Positions 25,465 to 36,294 of a stretch of DNA of 64,000 nucleotides are shown piece after piece. The notes under the pieces are model-generated. The model saw nothing but the letters and a program-made list of their open reading frames with translations. It had not been told where the DNA came from and ran no database searches. The translations under genes and the position numbers were made by a program. How positions within the stretch are numbered: position 1 is the stretch's first letter; each line of letters starts with the position of its first letter. The stretch is from positions 1,736,001 through 1,800,000 of the forward strand of contig JBBPUQ010000006.1 in assembly GCA_038501195.1 (NCBI GenBank), given 5' to 3'. The stretch is from Nemania diffusa (taxonomy: Eukaryota; Ascomycota; Sordariomycetes; Xylariales; Xylariaceae).

Positions 25465-26211
25465 CTACTGCGCCGAGTAACCGCCATCCACAACAACCGC
25501 AGACCCCGTCATGAAAGCAGCGTCGTCGCTGAGCATGAACAATACACACATGGCGACCTCCCGCGGCGTGCCCAGGCGGCCCAGGGGCGTGCGCGCGACG
25601 GCGGCCTCGCGGACCTCGGCGGGCTGGCGCAGGACCATGGGCGTGGCGACGACGCCCGGGTGCACGGCGTTGACGCGGACGCCGTCGGGCGCGTACGTGA
25701 CGGCCGCGTTGCGCGTGAGCTGCGTGACGGCCGCCTTGGCGGCATGGTAGGCCGGCGAGTGCGCCAGCGAGACCGTCGCCAATACCGAAGAGAAGTTCAC
25801 GATCGCGCCGCCGCTGCCGCCGCGGCGCCCGGGCCGCCTGCACATCAGCGGGATCAGCGCGCGCATGCCGAGCATGACGCCGTCGAGGTCGATGGCGAGC
25901 GTGCGCCGCCAGGCGCGCAGGTCCGTGTCGAGGAGGGCCGCGTGGTCCATGACGCCTGCCGCGTTGACGAGGAGGTCGACGCCGTCGGGGGCGAGCTCGG
26001 AGGCTAGCGCGTCCCACTGCGCCGGCAGGGCCACGTCGTGCAGGCGGCGGATGATCATGGGGTTTGGGGGGGCGCCGGGGGCGGGCGAGGGGAAGTGCAG
26101 GTCTAGGGCGATTACCAGGGCGCCCTCGGCGGCGAGACGCTCGGAGACCTCGCGGCCCATGCCGGAGCCTGCGCCTGTTACTACGGCTATCTTGTTGTCG
26201 AAGCGTGCCAT
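25465..26211 (-). CDS. Short-chain dehydrogenase/reductase (classical SDR)
   Basis: An intronless gene of 248 residues, the standard classical SDR length. The cofactor motif TGAGSGMG is at 12-19, NAAG at 83-86, the catalytic serine in FSS at 141-142, the YHAAK catalytic pair at Tyr155/Lys159, and HPGVV at 184-188. Asp37 at the end of the second strand suggests preference for NAD(H). The C-terminal VVVDGGYSAQ is typical. All catalytic residues are present; the substrate is unknown. The gene is strikingly GC-rich, mainly through G/C in third codon positions, against AT-rich flanks, and has no introns. That fits recent horizontal transfer or strong GC bias, but is not proof. A plus-strand frame across the same bases is a shadow of the GC-rich codons. 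Confidence 0.94.
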   Translation of the reverse strand: MARFDNKIAVVTGAGSGMGREVSERLAAEGALVIALDLHFPSPAPGAPPNPMIIRRLHDVALPAQWDALASELAPDGVDLLVNAAGVMDHAALLDTDLRAWRRTLAIDLDGVMLGMRALIPLMCRRPGRRGGSGGAIVNFSSVLATVSLAHSPAYHAAKAAVTQLTRNAAVTYAPDGVRVNAVHPGVVATPMVLRQPAEVREAAVARTPLGRLGTPREVAMCVLFMLSDDAAFMTGSAVVVDGGYSAQ

Positions 26212-28726
26212 TTGCGGGTCGTGGGGTGAGTTCTTGGTGTTGGATTTGAGTTGCTGGGCTTTGACGGGGCCATTTTCGCGTCGTTTATACCCTGAAAGGA
26301 GAGTTTTGTGCGGACACCTTATAGCGAAGCTTAAGTAGCTGAGTACGTACGGTATGACGACTACGTGAATATTCGTCAGTCTGCATCTTAGATGGGACTC
26401 ATTCTAAGAAGTAGATAAATTCCACTAATCAATAGGACAGCTTTATTAACTGAAGAATCATGAGTGTGGTGTCAACATGGTTGGCATGAAGCCAAGTCAC
26501 TAGATATTCCATGTAGCCAGCATGGCCAAACCATCACTGAGCAGTTATGGCTGATGGCATAAATTAACTTTAGTCAATATCTGTAGTAGCTAACGTATAA
26601 ATAAGTTTCATGGTGCAGTGCACTACCAAGGTAGACCACACAGAAAACTATGCAACTCAACAGCTGCTGGTTTCCTTTCCTCACAGAGAATTCTACCCTC
26701 ACCGTCGCGAGAAAGACTCTGTCAAAATCGCTATGAGTTGTCATCTTAGAAACTCAAGAGCTAGCTAGCCAGATAGATAGAGCATATGAATTCGGACATC
26801 AGAGCCGGATTATATCCCCTACACCACGACTTCAAGAACGAAAAATTTACCACGTAAGTGTGATAGGGCAAGCTAGGTTGTATTTTTTGATTTAATATCC
26901 ACCCCGTCATAAGCAAGGGGATAGAGAAAAGACTTCAGGTTGGTACAGTAGTAGACTCAAGGAGGTATATATCTTCGCCTAGCCAAGTGCCCTGGACTGG
27001 TATACTAGTGTACACTATGCACAATCTGTATTAGCGATGGGTCGTCGCCGACCAACTTCGGGTTTCAAGGCCTTTCTCAAGAGGTAGGTATGTAGTCGAG
27101 AGAGCTCACGATAATGGATATCCGCGGTGAAGCTATTATGGGAAAAAGGGCAGGGGGAGAAACTGGAATTGTCAGGTCCAGTCTCAACGCGTCCTGGTGT
27201 AGACAGTGTCCGATCGGAATATCTCTATCATGAAGAAGAAATTATGCTACGCTCAGCAGTTGAGATTTTGTTGTCCTAACAGCTTCGCATTTCTCCGGTG
27301 CTTCTATTGACGAGTATCATTCGCTGGACAACTACTATCTAGACCGGGTGGCGCACATATTATCTATCTAGTGCTACCCCGGTAGTGTAGATCAGTGGGG
27401 AATGAAGCGCCGCTAGTGTACTGATTGCCCGTGGCCGCAGATCTCATGCAGGGGATGTAAGTTGGAGAGGTGAAGTGCAAAAGGCTCATTTCAAAGCAGA
27501 GCTACTCTAGCTAGGGCCGCTCTATATTATCAGACTAAGCATTTCAGTCTAGTAAATGAATTAGTATATAAGCGTAATAGAGAGGCTTAGCCCCTTCGAG
27601 TGTCTATTTGAATAATACTTACCTACCTGGTATACACTTGCAGCTTTCAGCAGAACCTATGTAAGCCTCAATATATTTGAGTGGGAACTGAAATTAAGAT
27701 GATTCATTCTTCATCCAATGAGCTCTTGTATACTCCCATTTAGAACTTGAGCATTGAAATTGAACTCCTATACAGAGAAGGTTTTCAGCTCCAAGCCAAC
27801 TCTTAAGTCCAATAAAGTTAACTCGCTCAAATGTTAGTTTAGGTAGGTAGTCATCGGTATCTCTTTAAGCTAAAATCAATAGCCTCAATGTATATATGTA
27901 ATTATACTACTCTACATGCAAGGGTATGAGAATAGGAAACCGTAGACTCATGCAGTAGTTTAACACTAAAAGTCTTCATGGATATGCTCAAGCTACAGAG
28001 ACAACGCACGAGAACCTCGTTGTACCGGCATCTATTCACCCCAACTGCTCGGTAAACAGAGTGGTAGCCAGGTGCATGGGCAATTGTAATTTTCACATTG
28101 CTCTATATTCACCTATGTATTTTGGTATAAGTCTAGATTTATTTCGCTTTAGTTAGTGTATCTGGCATTCATACACTAGGTTAGAGATGATATATGTATG
28201 CCTAAGTATGGCCTGGGCCGATCATGATGTACATAGCAAAATGGTGTAATCAGGCCCCTCAATCACGCATGGGTTGAAGTAGTAAAAGAATCATATTCGA
28301 GGAATTCACACTATGTATCTAGTGTATAATAGAGAAAAAGTGACAGACAGGCCCGGTTAATAAGAATGGCTTCCCGTACCGTGCCGTCTACCCTAATTCG
28401 TTAGCGCGCTCCCAAATACGGGCCGGACCTAGTCAATTATACTATAGCAAACACTAGATAATGTATAGAGAGTATAGTATGTTATGATATGCCGGTAGGT
28501 CTCCTGGATACGGCATCGAAGACTCTATTGATGCAACTCTAGCATCGTCCTTAACACATTTAGGACGAGGATCTACAGTTAACCTCCAGCTGAACTAGTC
28601 TTGGCAGCTAGTTTAAGCCAGAAAGGAGATATCGGTGACCTTCACCACCAGGCAATATACGGTACTGTATGAACAACATGTCGACGAAAGGCCAGATAGA
28701 AGGACCATCTCCGAAAGCCAGATGAG
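26212..28726. other. AT-rich spacer, no gene seen
   Basis: About 2.5 kb, strongly AT-rich, with only short broken frames and many TA steps. The character suggests degraded repetitive DNA. No terminal repeats, transposase motifs, tRNA or other RNA gene could be recognised. Confidence 0.45.
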
Positions 28727-28734
28727 TATATAAA
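28727..28734 (+). promoter_or_regulatory. TATA box of the hsbA-like gene
   Basis: TATATAAA lies 145 bases upstream of the ATG at 28872. It is followed by a CA/CT-rich leader (CCATCATCCACAACATCTAC), the classic layout of a strongly expressed fungal secreted-protein gene. Confidence 0.65.
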
Positions 28735-28871
28735 CCTAGCAATCCTCACCTCGAAGTGTAGTTATTTTCTTCACCATCATCCACAACATCTACAGCTTCC
28801 AATCATCTCTACTATAATAAACTTCAACTTTCTACAACAACTTACAACTCCTCACCCAATCCACCTTCAAC

Positions 28872-29560
28872 ATGCAATTCTCCAAGATCTTCTCTGCTGG
28901 TGCCATTATGGCCACCACGGCAATGGCCGCCCTCACTCCCGCCCAGATTGCCGACAGCCTTAAGACAATCACTACTCAGTCTCAGAACCTCCAGGGCCCG
29001 GCTCAGAGCATCACCATCGTCAATGCCCCCTTGATCGTCATCGGACAAGGCCCATTCCCTCCCATCATCAGCGGGTTCACTCAGATCGTCACCACCGCTA
29101 CCGCCGCCATCTCCCAGTTTGATGGCACCCCCAAGATCACCAACCAGGCGGATGCCGATCTTGTCTTCGATGCTTTCCGTGGCGTAAGTGCATAGCGCCT
29201 AATCCTCTGTGCCGCTAGTATTCTATTTCAATTATCAGTACTAACGAAAGATCTCATAGTTTGTGCGTGTCCATCAGGAGCTACTCAACATCTTGATCGG
29301 AAAGGCCGGTATCCTAACCCAGCTCCCCTTTGTTGGCCCTCCCGTCGCTGCTGTTCTCCGTAGCGTCGAGGGCGTTGTTGATGTGAGTAATACATGCACG
29401 AAGTTTCTAAAGGTAGCGATACTAACTCCGGCTTCAGAGCGTTGCTATTTTCCTCATCGATACTGTCGAACCCCACACCGCGGACTTCGAGAGCGACGCG
29501 AACTCCCTCGGCGATACCCTCGACCTCACTATCAGCAAGTACCAGGGTCTCAGCGTTTAA
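28872..29560 (+). CDS. hsbA: HsbA-type hydrophobic surface-binding / cell-wall galactomannoprotein
   Basis: Three exons (28872-29183, 29260-29382, 29438-29560) join in phase 0 to 185 residues; both introns carry a TACTAAC-like branch site. A signal peptide covers about residues 1-19 (MQFSKIFSAGAIMATTAMA). The mature part has the HsbA pattern: an N-terminal helix TPAQIADSLKTITTQSQNLQGPAQ, an NAPLIVIGQGPFPPIISGF segment and a helical C-terminal half ending DTLDLTISKYQGLSV. Family members are secreted, adsorb to hydrophobic surfaces and help recruit degradative enzymes, or sit in the cell wall as galactomannoproteins. The protein has no cysteine, so it is not a hydrophobin. Its TATA box and leader suggest strong, probably regulated expression. 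Confidence 0.93.
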
Positions 29561-32308
29561 ATGGGATGGCCTTTCCATCTAAACTGGATAGCTCTGCAAA
29601 CACTAGCTCGAGATGATGAGGTTGCTTGATAAGAGGTTGCCTATTAGTTGAAAGGGGGATATAAGGCGGCGATTGCTTAAGATGAGGGGGGTGGGGGTGA
29701 CGCTTGCGGACATGTACAAAAATTAATTTCTAATCACATAATAATAATTTACTCAGTTAGGATACCATCCTATATGTTCACTGCAATTCTAATGTACACT
29801 CGATCAGGGAATTGCTATGTAATAGGTGTCATTTTCGCAAGCTGTTGAAGGTATTAGTGCGATGGCTACAATACATTTTCATAGCTTAGGTTTATTACAA
29901 TGTGAACAGTTCTATTGCTTCAGTAAAACGTCCTTGCTCCATGCATATGAATAAGTCACGAATGTCTTATATGTAAAGAAAAATACTTAACTACCAGTTC
30001 AGCAATATTAGATCATTTCTTTTCTCTGTCAATTCATATCAGTAGTAACAGCAGTATAAATTGAAATCGCCAAAACTACAAGAATGGTGAAAAGAAAATA
30101 AGGTATATAGGCAGATCTCATTGACGAAAGTACTTAAGGAACCTTCGTTAAAACCCCCCAATCATCGGGTACATATGTATCCAATCCTGTAACAATATTT
30201 CAATAACAATAGGAACAACAGTTGACTTAGCACATCGTAATGCCATGCTCTATATATTCAATCAGCTGGGGTTAGCCAACCTTAATTGAGTTGTGACAGT
30301 ATTAAGACAATTGTCGCCTACTATGAACAGCTATAGAGGTACCTAAGTGCTCTACGTAGTGTCCCACAAACCGTGATGTGTCGAGGTCAATACTTCTACA
30401 TAGGAAGAACGTTGATGTACGCTGAATCTAGGAAATGAGAGTGCCGTACTTAGCGAGAGGGTCGATAAAAAGGATAGTAACTCAGAGTGGCACGTCTCGA
30501 ACGCATAAAACCCCCTGATTAACCCTTAAAAGGACCAGTAACATCTATTCATATAATAAAATGACTATGGAGTGTAAATATCCTTCTGTCATGATAAATG
30601 AGAAACTGGAGTTCCTATCCTCCGGAAATTGAAACGTTGAGGCTTAATTAACCGAACCGTTGCTACATTTAGTGTTCATTGCATAAACTTAACATTGAAT
30701 TGATGGCTCTATCTGCATAAATAGGCTAATGGTGATACTTAGAAGGGTACATTGATGCTCTAGGTAACTTATGTTTAAATATTTGGTTTGATGCGTAGAA
30801 ACCGGAGATATTAGTTGCTTTAGCACAGAGGTTCGGCAATTTCTCATTGGACAGGAATCAAGCATCGTTAATTAACGCCTTGTTTGAATAATCCCACTGA
30901 TGATAACCATAGGGGCTAAACATGAAGTCACCATGTCAGCGAAGATTAACAGATGCTTTAGGATTCCCTTGGCTACTATGACGTATTTTTAACTTGTATA
31001 TGGACCTGAAATGCGAGCTGGGATTTGAATTCTATGATATAAGTTAATCGTAGTGATGTAAAATACTGACTATATGTGCACTTGTTGATTTCATCCTTGT
31101 ATAAGTTAAGTAAGATTTAAAGGTTTTTAGGCTAAATCTATATTTATATATCATATAAGTCTATTGGATTAACAATAGTACTTAATATTTCTATCCGATA
31201 GAAATTCACGTTACCTTAATTGACTTTATCGCTATGTACTATAATCATATTTCTGATTATCTGGAATACTAATTCCGTTTCTTTAAGTATGGGATCGACG
31301 GTTGAAACACGGGCTCAAATTAATACCATTTTACCTACAATTTATACTATCCCTAATAGATCTTGTAAAGGGGTTTATTTACTAATGAAATTTCATAGAT
31401 TTCTAGGTAAAAAGGGTGCGATAAGTTATCACCTTCGCTGTAGGAACCTCAGTTTTCGTAGTCTGCGATGGCGGCCTGGGGGATGGAGACATTTTCTAGT
31501 TCTTTGATAGCACTTGTTAATACAATTATGTCTCTTGTACAACCTTAATCTAAAAGACTTGATAAAATGGAGGTTGAAGAGGCCACGGAATAAATAGGGA
31601 GTCTGTCCTACTCAAATCGTCGAGGGTTTCATAGGGTTAATTAATTACTGACATGCTCCTAAGTTTGTAGATGCCTGTGACTTTGTGCTTAATAGCATAG
31701 TGCGCTTTAATACCAACTTTACGTCTTGACTACGCCTGTGTTTATCCATTATATTCTTGATAGATAATAATCCAAATAATTTGGTAGATGCACATGTACA
31801 AAGCAGGGCGGCTCCCTTTATAAGTAGTAGTATTTCTAGAAGTTGCATATTGATGGAAGTAGAAGAATGCGTTGGATTGGCATTTCCTCTCGCCTTAGTT
31901 AAGTGCTCTCGTAATTTTAATATCTTGGGAAGGTCGTGATAGTGACGGCTGCCACGACGGAGATAAATCAAAGGAAGGGTCTGCAGGCTAAGACTGGCTG
32001 GATTGGTCTGACTGGCTTCCCCAGGTGCAGATCGCTTATCCTCTCGAAGCCTGGCAGATAAAATCGGTTGCATCTGCGGTTGGTGGCCATGTAGATTTGG
32101 AGAAAGTAGTTTGATAGTCTTGGGCCAATCGGTTTCAGATCAGCACTTTTCTTCATAAACGCTATCGTTTTCAAGTGTGCCTTTACGGCTACACTCTTCT
32201 TAATTTGCAAGCTACCCTCCTAACGCCAGAATATCATGCACCGCTATACCCCGCGATAAGTTTCGCAGTTTCTTTAATCGAACTAGAAAATGATTTAGCA
32301 TGATAACT
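29561..32308. other. AT-rich spacer with unidentifiable degraded frames
   Basis: About 2.7 kb between hsbA (+) and the 3' end of ARPC4 (-). Bases 29700-31600 are strongly AT-rich and non-coding. On the minus strand, 31645-32210 holds overlapping frames of 80 and 142 codons in different phases and a Pro/Thr-rich fragment near 31420-31490, which together look like a decayed gene or retroelement. No domain can be recognised, so none is called as a gene. Confidence 0.45.
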
Positions 32309-33026
32309 TTAAGAGTGTACTGCAAGACGTACAGGTGTTAAGAAGGATTCAGCTACAAAACGTGCTCTTGCGTTCAACTGTGGGGTATTAGTATATGTCT
32401 ATCTCCTTTTATAGGAATAGTCAGGGGGGGACTAACAAATAACTTCATCTCGGAGATTTCCTTATCAACCTCTTCCATGAACTGAATGATAAAGTCCACC
32501 AGTTTATGTTTCAGCATCTCTTCAGTATGGAAGTTGGTTATCAAGAAGGAAATGTCATATCCCTAGCACCAAATGTCAGCCTAAATCCTTCTACGAGGAT
32601 TATGCCAGATAGCCCGATCAAGATCTAGCCGTACCTTGACGGGTTTCCTCCTCAGGATGAAGAAGGCCTCAGCTCTCTGAGTCAAGAATCGTGTGAACTT
32701 GTGGACTAGGATACTCTCAATCTCATCGGCCTGTTTGATCTTGATGCTAATGCGAACACTGTTGACACTCGGCTCGATGAGGACCTTCTCGTTTTCGTTA
32801 CGCGCAATAACCAAAGGGGTAAGCAAGACCTCGGGCGATGTCTGGGCTTCGATCTCGGGAACATTGTGTCGTTCAGACGTTTGGGAGGCGAAATTAGAGA
32901 GACAGAGGGCGGCCGTGACAGAGCTCCTCACACACTGGAGATACGGGCGGAGGGATTGAGACTGTGGGCCGAGTATTAGAGAGAGAGCATCCTGTCGCGA
33001 GGTTGGAATTTTCTTTAACTGACCAT
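32309..33026 (-). CDS. ARC19: Arp2/3 complex subunit 4 (ARPC4/Arc19)
   Basis: Four exons on the minus strand: 33024-33026 (only the ATG), 32635-32961, 32437-32562 and 32309-32377, giving 174 residues (human ARPC4 has 168). The protein follows the family closely: [91 protein letters not shown] and [13 protein letters not shown]. With ARPC2, ARPC4 forms the structural core of the Arp2/3 complex, which nucleates branched actin at endocytic patches and hyphal tips. The first intron starts immediately after the ATG (GTCAGT), a rare layout supported by the exact fit of M-SQSLRPYL. The third intron uses a GTTAGT donor. The gene is divergent from UBP6. Confidence 0.94.
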
Positions 33027-33781
33027 GATGGAGGAGATTGGTCTTGAAGACCGTATCAGAGTGACGGAGAGGTCGTATGGTTGACGTCGCTAGAGAGGGT
33101 GGAAGGGAATGGGTTGAATTGGGCAGGTGAAGCAGTTCTAACGCCTTGTAATTACGACGACGTTGGTTGCTGCACCGCCATCGTGGGGCAGTACATAGGT
33201 AGGACGGTGTAGGTACCTACATTAGGTACCTACCTACCCAATGCATGCCTACAGTGTACCTATCATATGGAAGCTTGTGGAGCTAAGATGTTGACGCCTC
33301 ATAGAGGCTTAAGCTGGTTGCACGTGACGTCAGTTTGTGGCTAAACTATTCGCTGGTAGGTACTTACTTACCTAACCTACCTACCGATGTAAAACGGACA
33401 ACCCCTCAACCCCTCACTAAACTTGCCCCTAATCCAGCTAAGGCAGGGCGTCATTTGCCCCACATAGAGCTTGCAAACACGGTGGAAGCTGATGGACAGT
33501 TTCAATTGGGGGTGACGCACGTTGAGTTTGCCTGGTGTCGTGCATGTTTTGACTCTGTTTTGACCATTTCCCCAACTCTCTACATCCCAACCCTACGGTA
33601 TATCTACCATACCTTGTTTATCAAGCAGCATTGCATGACTTGGTACTCTTGATAAATCACATCGCTCTTCTATCTACATAGGAATTCGTATCCGTGGTCT
33701 CCACCACTCTTCTCTCTTACTAGGTAGTCTTGCTTGTCTTGACCCTACAGGCTTTGCTCACAGCTACAATAGAGATACAAT
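33027..33781. promoter_or_regulatory. Shared divergent promoter of ARC19 (-) and UBP6 (+)
   Basis: 755 bases separate the two start codons. The region holds the palindromes GTAGGTACCTAC (33209-33220) and TAGGTACCTA (33223-33232), a GGTA/TACC-rich cluster at 33355-33387, and an E-box overlapping a CRE at 33321-33332. A CT-rich leader precedes UBP6. Both genes are housekeeping, so constitutive bidirectional transcription with stress or growth modulation is plausible (inference). Confidence 0.6.
33321..33332. promoter_or_regulatory. Overlapping E-box (CACGTG) and CRE (TGACGTCA)
   Basis: CACGTG at 33321-33326 overlaps the full palindrome TGACGTCA at 33325-33332. The first is a bHLH site (Cbf1-like), the second a bZIP site (Atf/CREB-like) in fungi. 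They lie about 295 bases upstream of the ARC19 ATG and 450 upstream of the UBP6 ATG. Confidence 0.6.
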
Positions 33782-35571
33782 ATGGCGTCAATACCTGGTA
33801 AGTGCCCTTAGAACAGTCGTAATTTCACTTGATGCCCCTGTTCACTTGACGCCCCTGTTCCTGCTCCTGCTCCTAGTCCTGGTACTGGGACGGACCCCTC
33901 TCGCTAACAAGCGGCCAAATAGTTGTTGTCAAACACCAAGGCACGAAATATGAGGTAGAAGTCGACCCCGAATCTAACGGCGAGGTCTTCAAGTTCCAAC
34001 TCTACAGTCTCACTGGCGTCGAGCCCGAACGCCAAAAGGTCCTACTAAAAGGCGTTCTCAAAGATGAAACACCCATGAGCAAATTCGCCCTCAAGCCGGG
34101 CCAAAACATCATAATGCTAGGCACGCCGAGCAGCGAGGGCAAGGATCTCGTGCGGCCATCCGAGAAAGTCAAGTTCGTCGAAGACATGACCGAAGCCGAA
34201 GCCGCGCAACAAGAAGGCGCGATTCCTGCGGGCCTGGCCAACTTGGGTAACACCTGCTACCTGAACTCGACACTCCAGACCTTGCGCGCGATACCGGAAC
34301 TGCAGGATGCTCTTTCCAAGTACGAACCGCCGAGTCAGGGTGCCACCGGAACAATGCCCCAGCTGGACCTGACTAGACAGCTACGAGACACTTACAAGCA
34401 AATGTCCGCGACCCAGGAAGCCCATGTTCCACATGCATTCCTTGCCTCCTTGCGCAATTTGTATCCCCAATTCGCCGAACGCTCGCGCACCGGTGCTGGC
34501 TTTGCCCAACAAGATGCGGAAGAAGCTTGGTCGCAGATCCTATCTCAAGTTCGCCAGAAGTTGCGTGTGAAGGACGCGAGCGACTCGACAAGTGACCCAT
34601 CTTTCATCGAGAAGTACATGTCCGGAGAATTTACCTCGGAGCTCGTCTGCGATGAGCCTGCCGCTCGAGAGGCAGGAGAACAACCCATCGCGAGCAAAGA
34701 CGCCTTTTTGAAGCTCAACTGCCATATCGATGCGTCCACGAACCATCTACGAGACGGTATCGTCAATGGACTGAAGGAACAATTAGAGAAGAGGTCCGAG
34801 GTCCTTGACCGCGACGCTACCTATACCAAGACCTCCAAGATCTCACGACTGCCAAAGTATTTGACTGTTCACTTTGTCCGATTTTTCTGGAAACGAGAGA
34901 CGCAGAAGAAGGCCAAAATCATGCGCAAGGTCACATTCCCTCATGAGCTAGACGTAGTGGAGTTTTGCGACGATAATCTCAAGAAGCTGCTTGTTCCCGT
35001 CCGAGACAAGGTGCGAGAGGTTCGCAAGGAAGAGGAGGATGTTGAGCGAGCACGCAAGAGACGCAAGCGGAACGGGGACAACGGCGATGACGTACCGGAG
35101 GTTTCCAATCCCAAGAAGAAGGACGACAAGAAAGAGGCTGGCACATCGGCTGATGGCGACGTGGAAATGACAGAGTCATACAAGACCGATGCCGAGATCG
35201 ATGCTGAACGGGCTGCACAGCTGCTTGCGATGAAGAAGGAGCTGAACGCCCTGATTGATCCAGAGCTAGCCAAGGACGACGGTGCGAACCAGTCAGGACT
35301 TTATGAGCTGCGTGGCGTGGTTACGCATCAGGGAGCTAGCGCTGACAGTGGCCACTACACGGCATACGTCAAGAAGACGGCACCCATCGATGCCAAGACA
35401 GGCAAACGAAAGGAAGAGGACGGCAAGTGGTGGTGGTTCAATGATGACAAGGTCTCTGAGGTGACGGCGGACAAGATTGAGGCTCTAGCCGGAGGCGGAG
35501 AATCCCACTCGGCCCTCATCTTGCTGTATAAGGCCATCCCGCTACCCACAGCGGAGGGCATCCTCGAGTAA
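33782..35571 (+). CDS. UBP6: Ubiquitin C-terminal hydrolase UBP6 (USP14 family)
   Basis: Two exons (33782-33797 and 33923-35571) give 554 residues. The N-terminus to about residue 75 is a ubiquitin-like domain (VVVKHQGTKYEVEV, QKVLLKGVLKDETP), which docks to the proteasome base subunit Rpn1. The USP domain follows with the catalytic Cys117 in GLANLGNTCYLNS, a QQDAEEAW block, His483 in SGHYTAY and Asn512/Asp513 in WWWFNDD. UBP6/USP14 trims ubiquitin from substrates at the 26S proteasome, recycling ubiquitin and slowing degradation. A Lys/Glu/Arg-rich insert around residues 330-385 (ERARKRRKRNGDN) is probably a disordered loop. The gene lies head-to-head with ARC19. All catalytic residues are intact. 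Confidence 0.96.
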
Positions 35572-36294
35572 AGCTTATCAAATTTACGCAATAGGGAGAC
35601 GCAAAACTAGAAATCCGTTGGCATATTAGCCTACGGTGTAGCATTGGCGTTACGTGAACCGGAATAAGAGAAGCCGGCGATGGTGATTAATACTGGCAAT
35701 AGAATTAGCATTCATTGATCTAATTGAGGTCAATATGATTAAAAAATGTCCCATGTTTTGGAACGCGCATTGGTTTGCATATGGCGATGTATGAACTATT
35801 TACACTAACTTTAGGTGCCGCATTATATCACTATGCGTTCTCATATCGATTCAAGCGTGGAAGGCCAGACCGTGGCTCTTGGTCACCGCCGACCTGATCC
35901 TGCGGTTGTACATTCATATATTATATCGATTTGTGCACCGGTTCAACCATTGAGCGGTGTTGAGTTTAAACCCATCATACTACAGTAGCAGTGATCAAAT
36001 TCTTAGGATCGGTTGAGGATTCTTCCACCAATCTGAAGAGCAAGTGAGAGATGTTAACTGTTCACCCAGTCCGAGTACAATCTCGGGGCTCTGCTCGGCG
36101 CGGCCGGAGGTCCCAGCTCCCATTCGGGACCGGCGAGTCCCCTGATCATTGCTTTTTTTATAGGTTAGACTAGTGTAAGGCAGGCGCAAAGGTGAGGTTT
36201 CCCTTCTTCGCTTAACGGGCCAGGCGAGGCCTGTTGCCGTTCAAGATCTGTCACTATCACACCTCACGAAAAAGACAAGCAACGAACGACCTGA
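35572..36294. other. Convergent 3' spacer with a GC-rich hairpin segment
   Basis: About 720 bases between the ends of UBP6 (+) and the COX14-like gene (-). Most is AT-rich. Bases 36070-36160 form a GC-rich block with two possible hairpins and a following T tract. No coding frame is supported. Confidence 0.5.
36073..36160 (+). other. GC-rich hairpin block followed by T7, possible structured RNA
   Basis: CGAG-TACAAT-CTCG forms a small hairpin. Further on, GCC-GGA-GGTCCC pairs with GGGACC-GGC across an 11-base loop (nine pairs with a three-base bulge). A run of seven T follows at 36152-36158, as at a polymerase III terminator. I could not match it to tRNA, 5S, U6 or SRP RNA, so an RNA gene is only a possibility. 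Confidence 0.25.

Noticed and set aside
25509..26338. Several plus- and minus-strand frames overlapping the short-chain dehydrogenase
   Set aside because: All arise from the GC-rich sequence lacking AT-rich stop codons; only the minus frame at 25465-26211 has SDR motifs.
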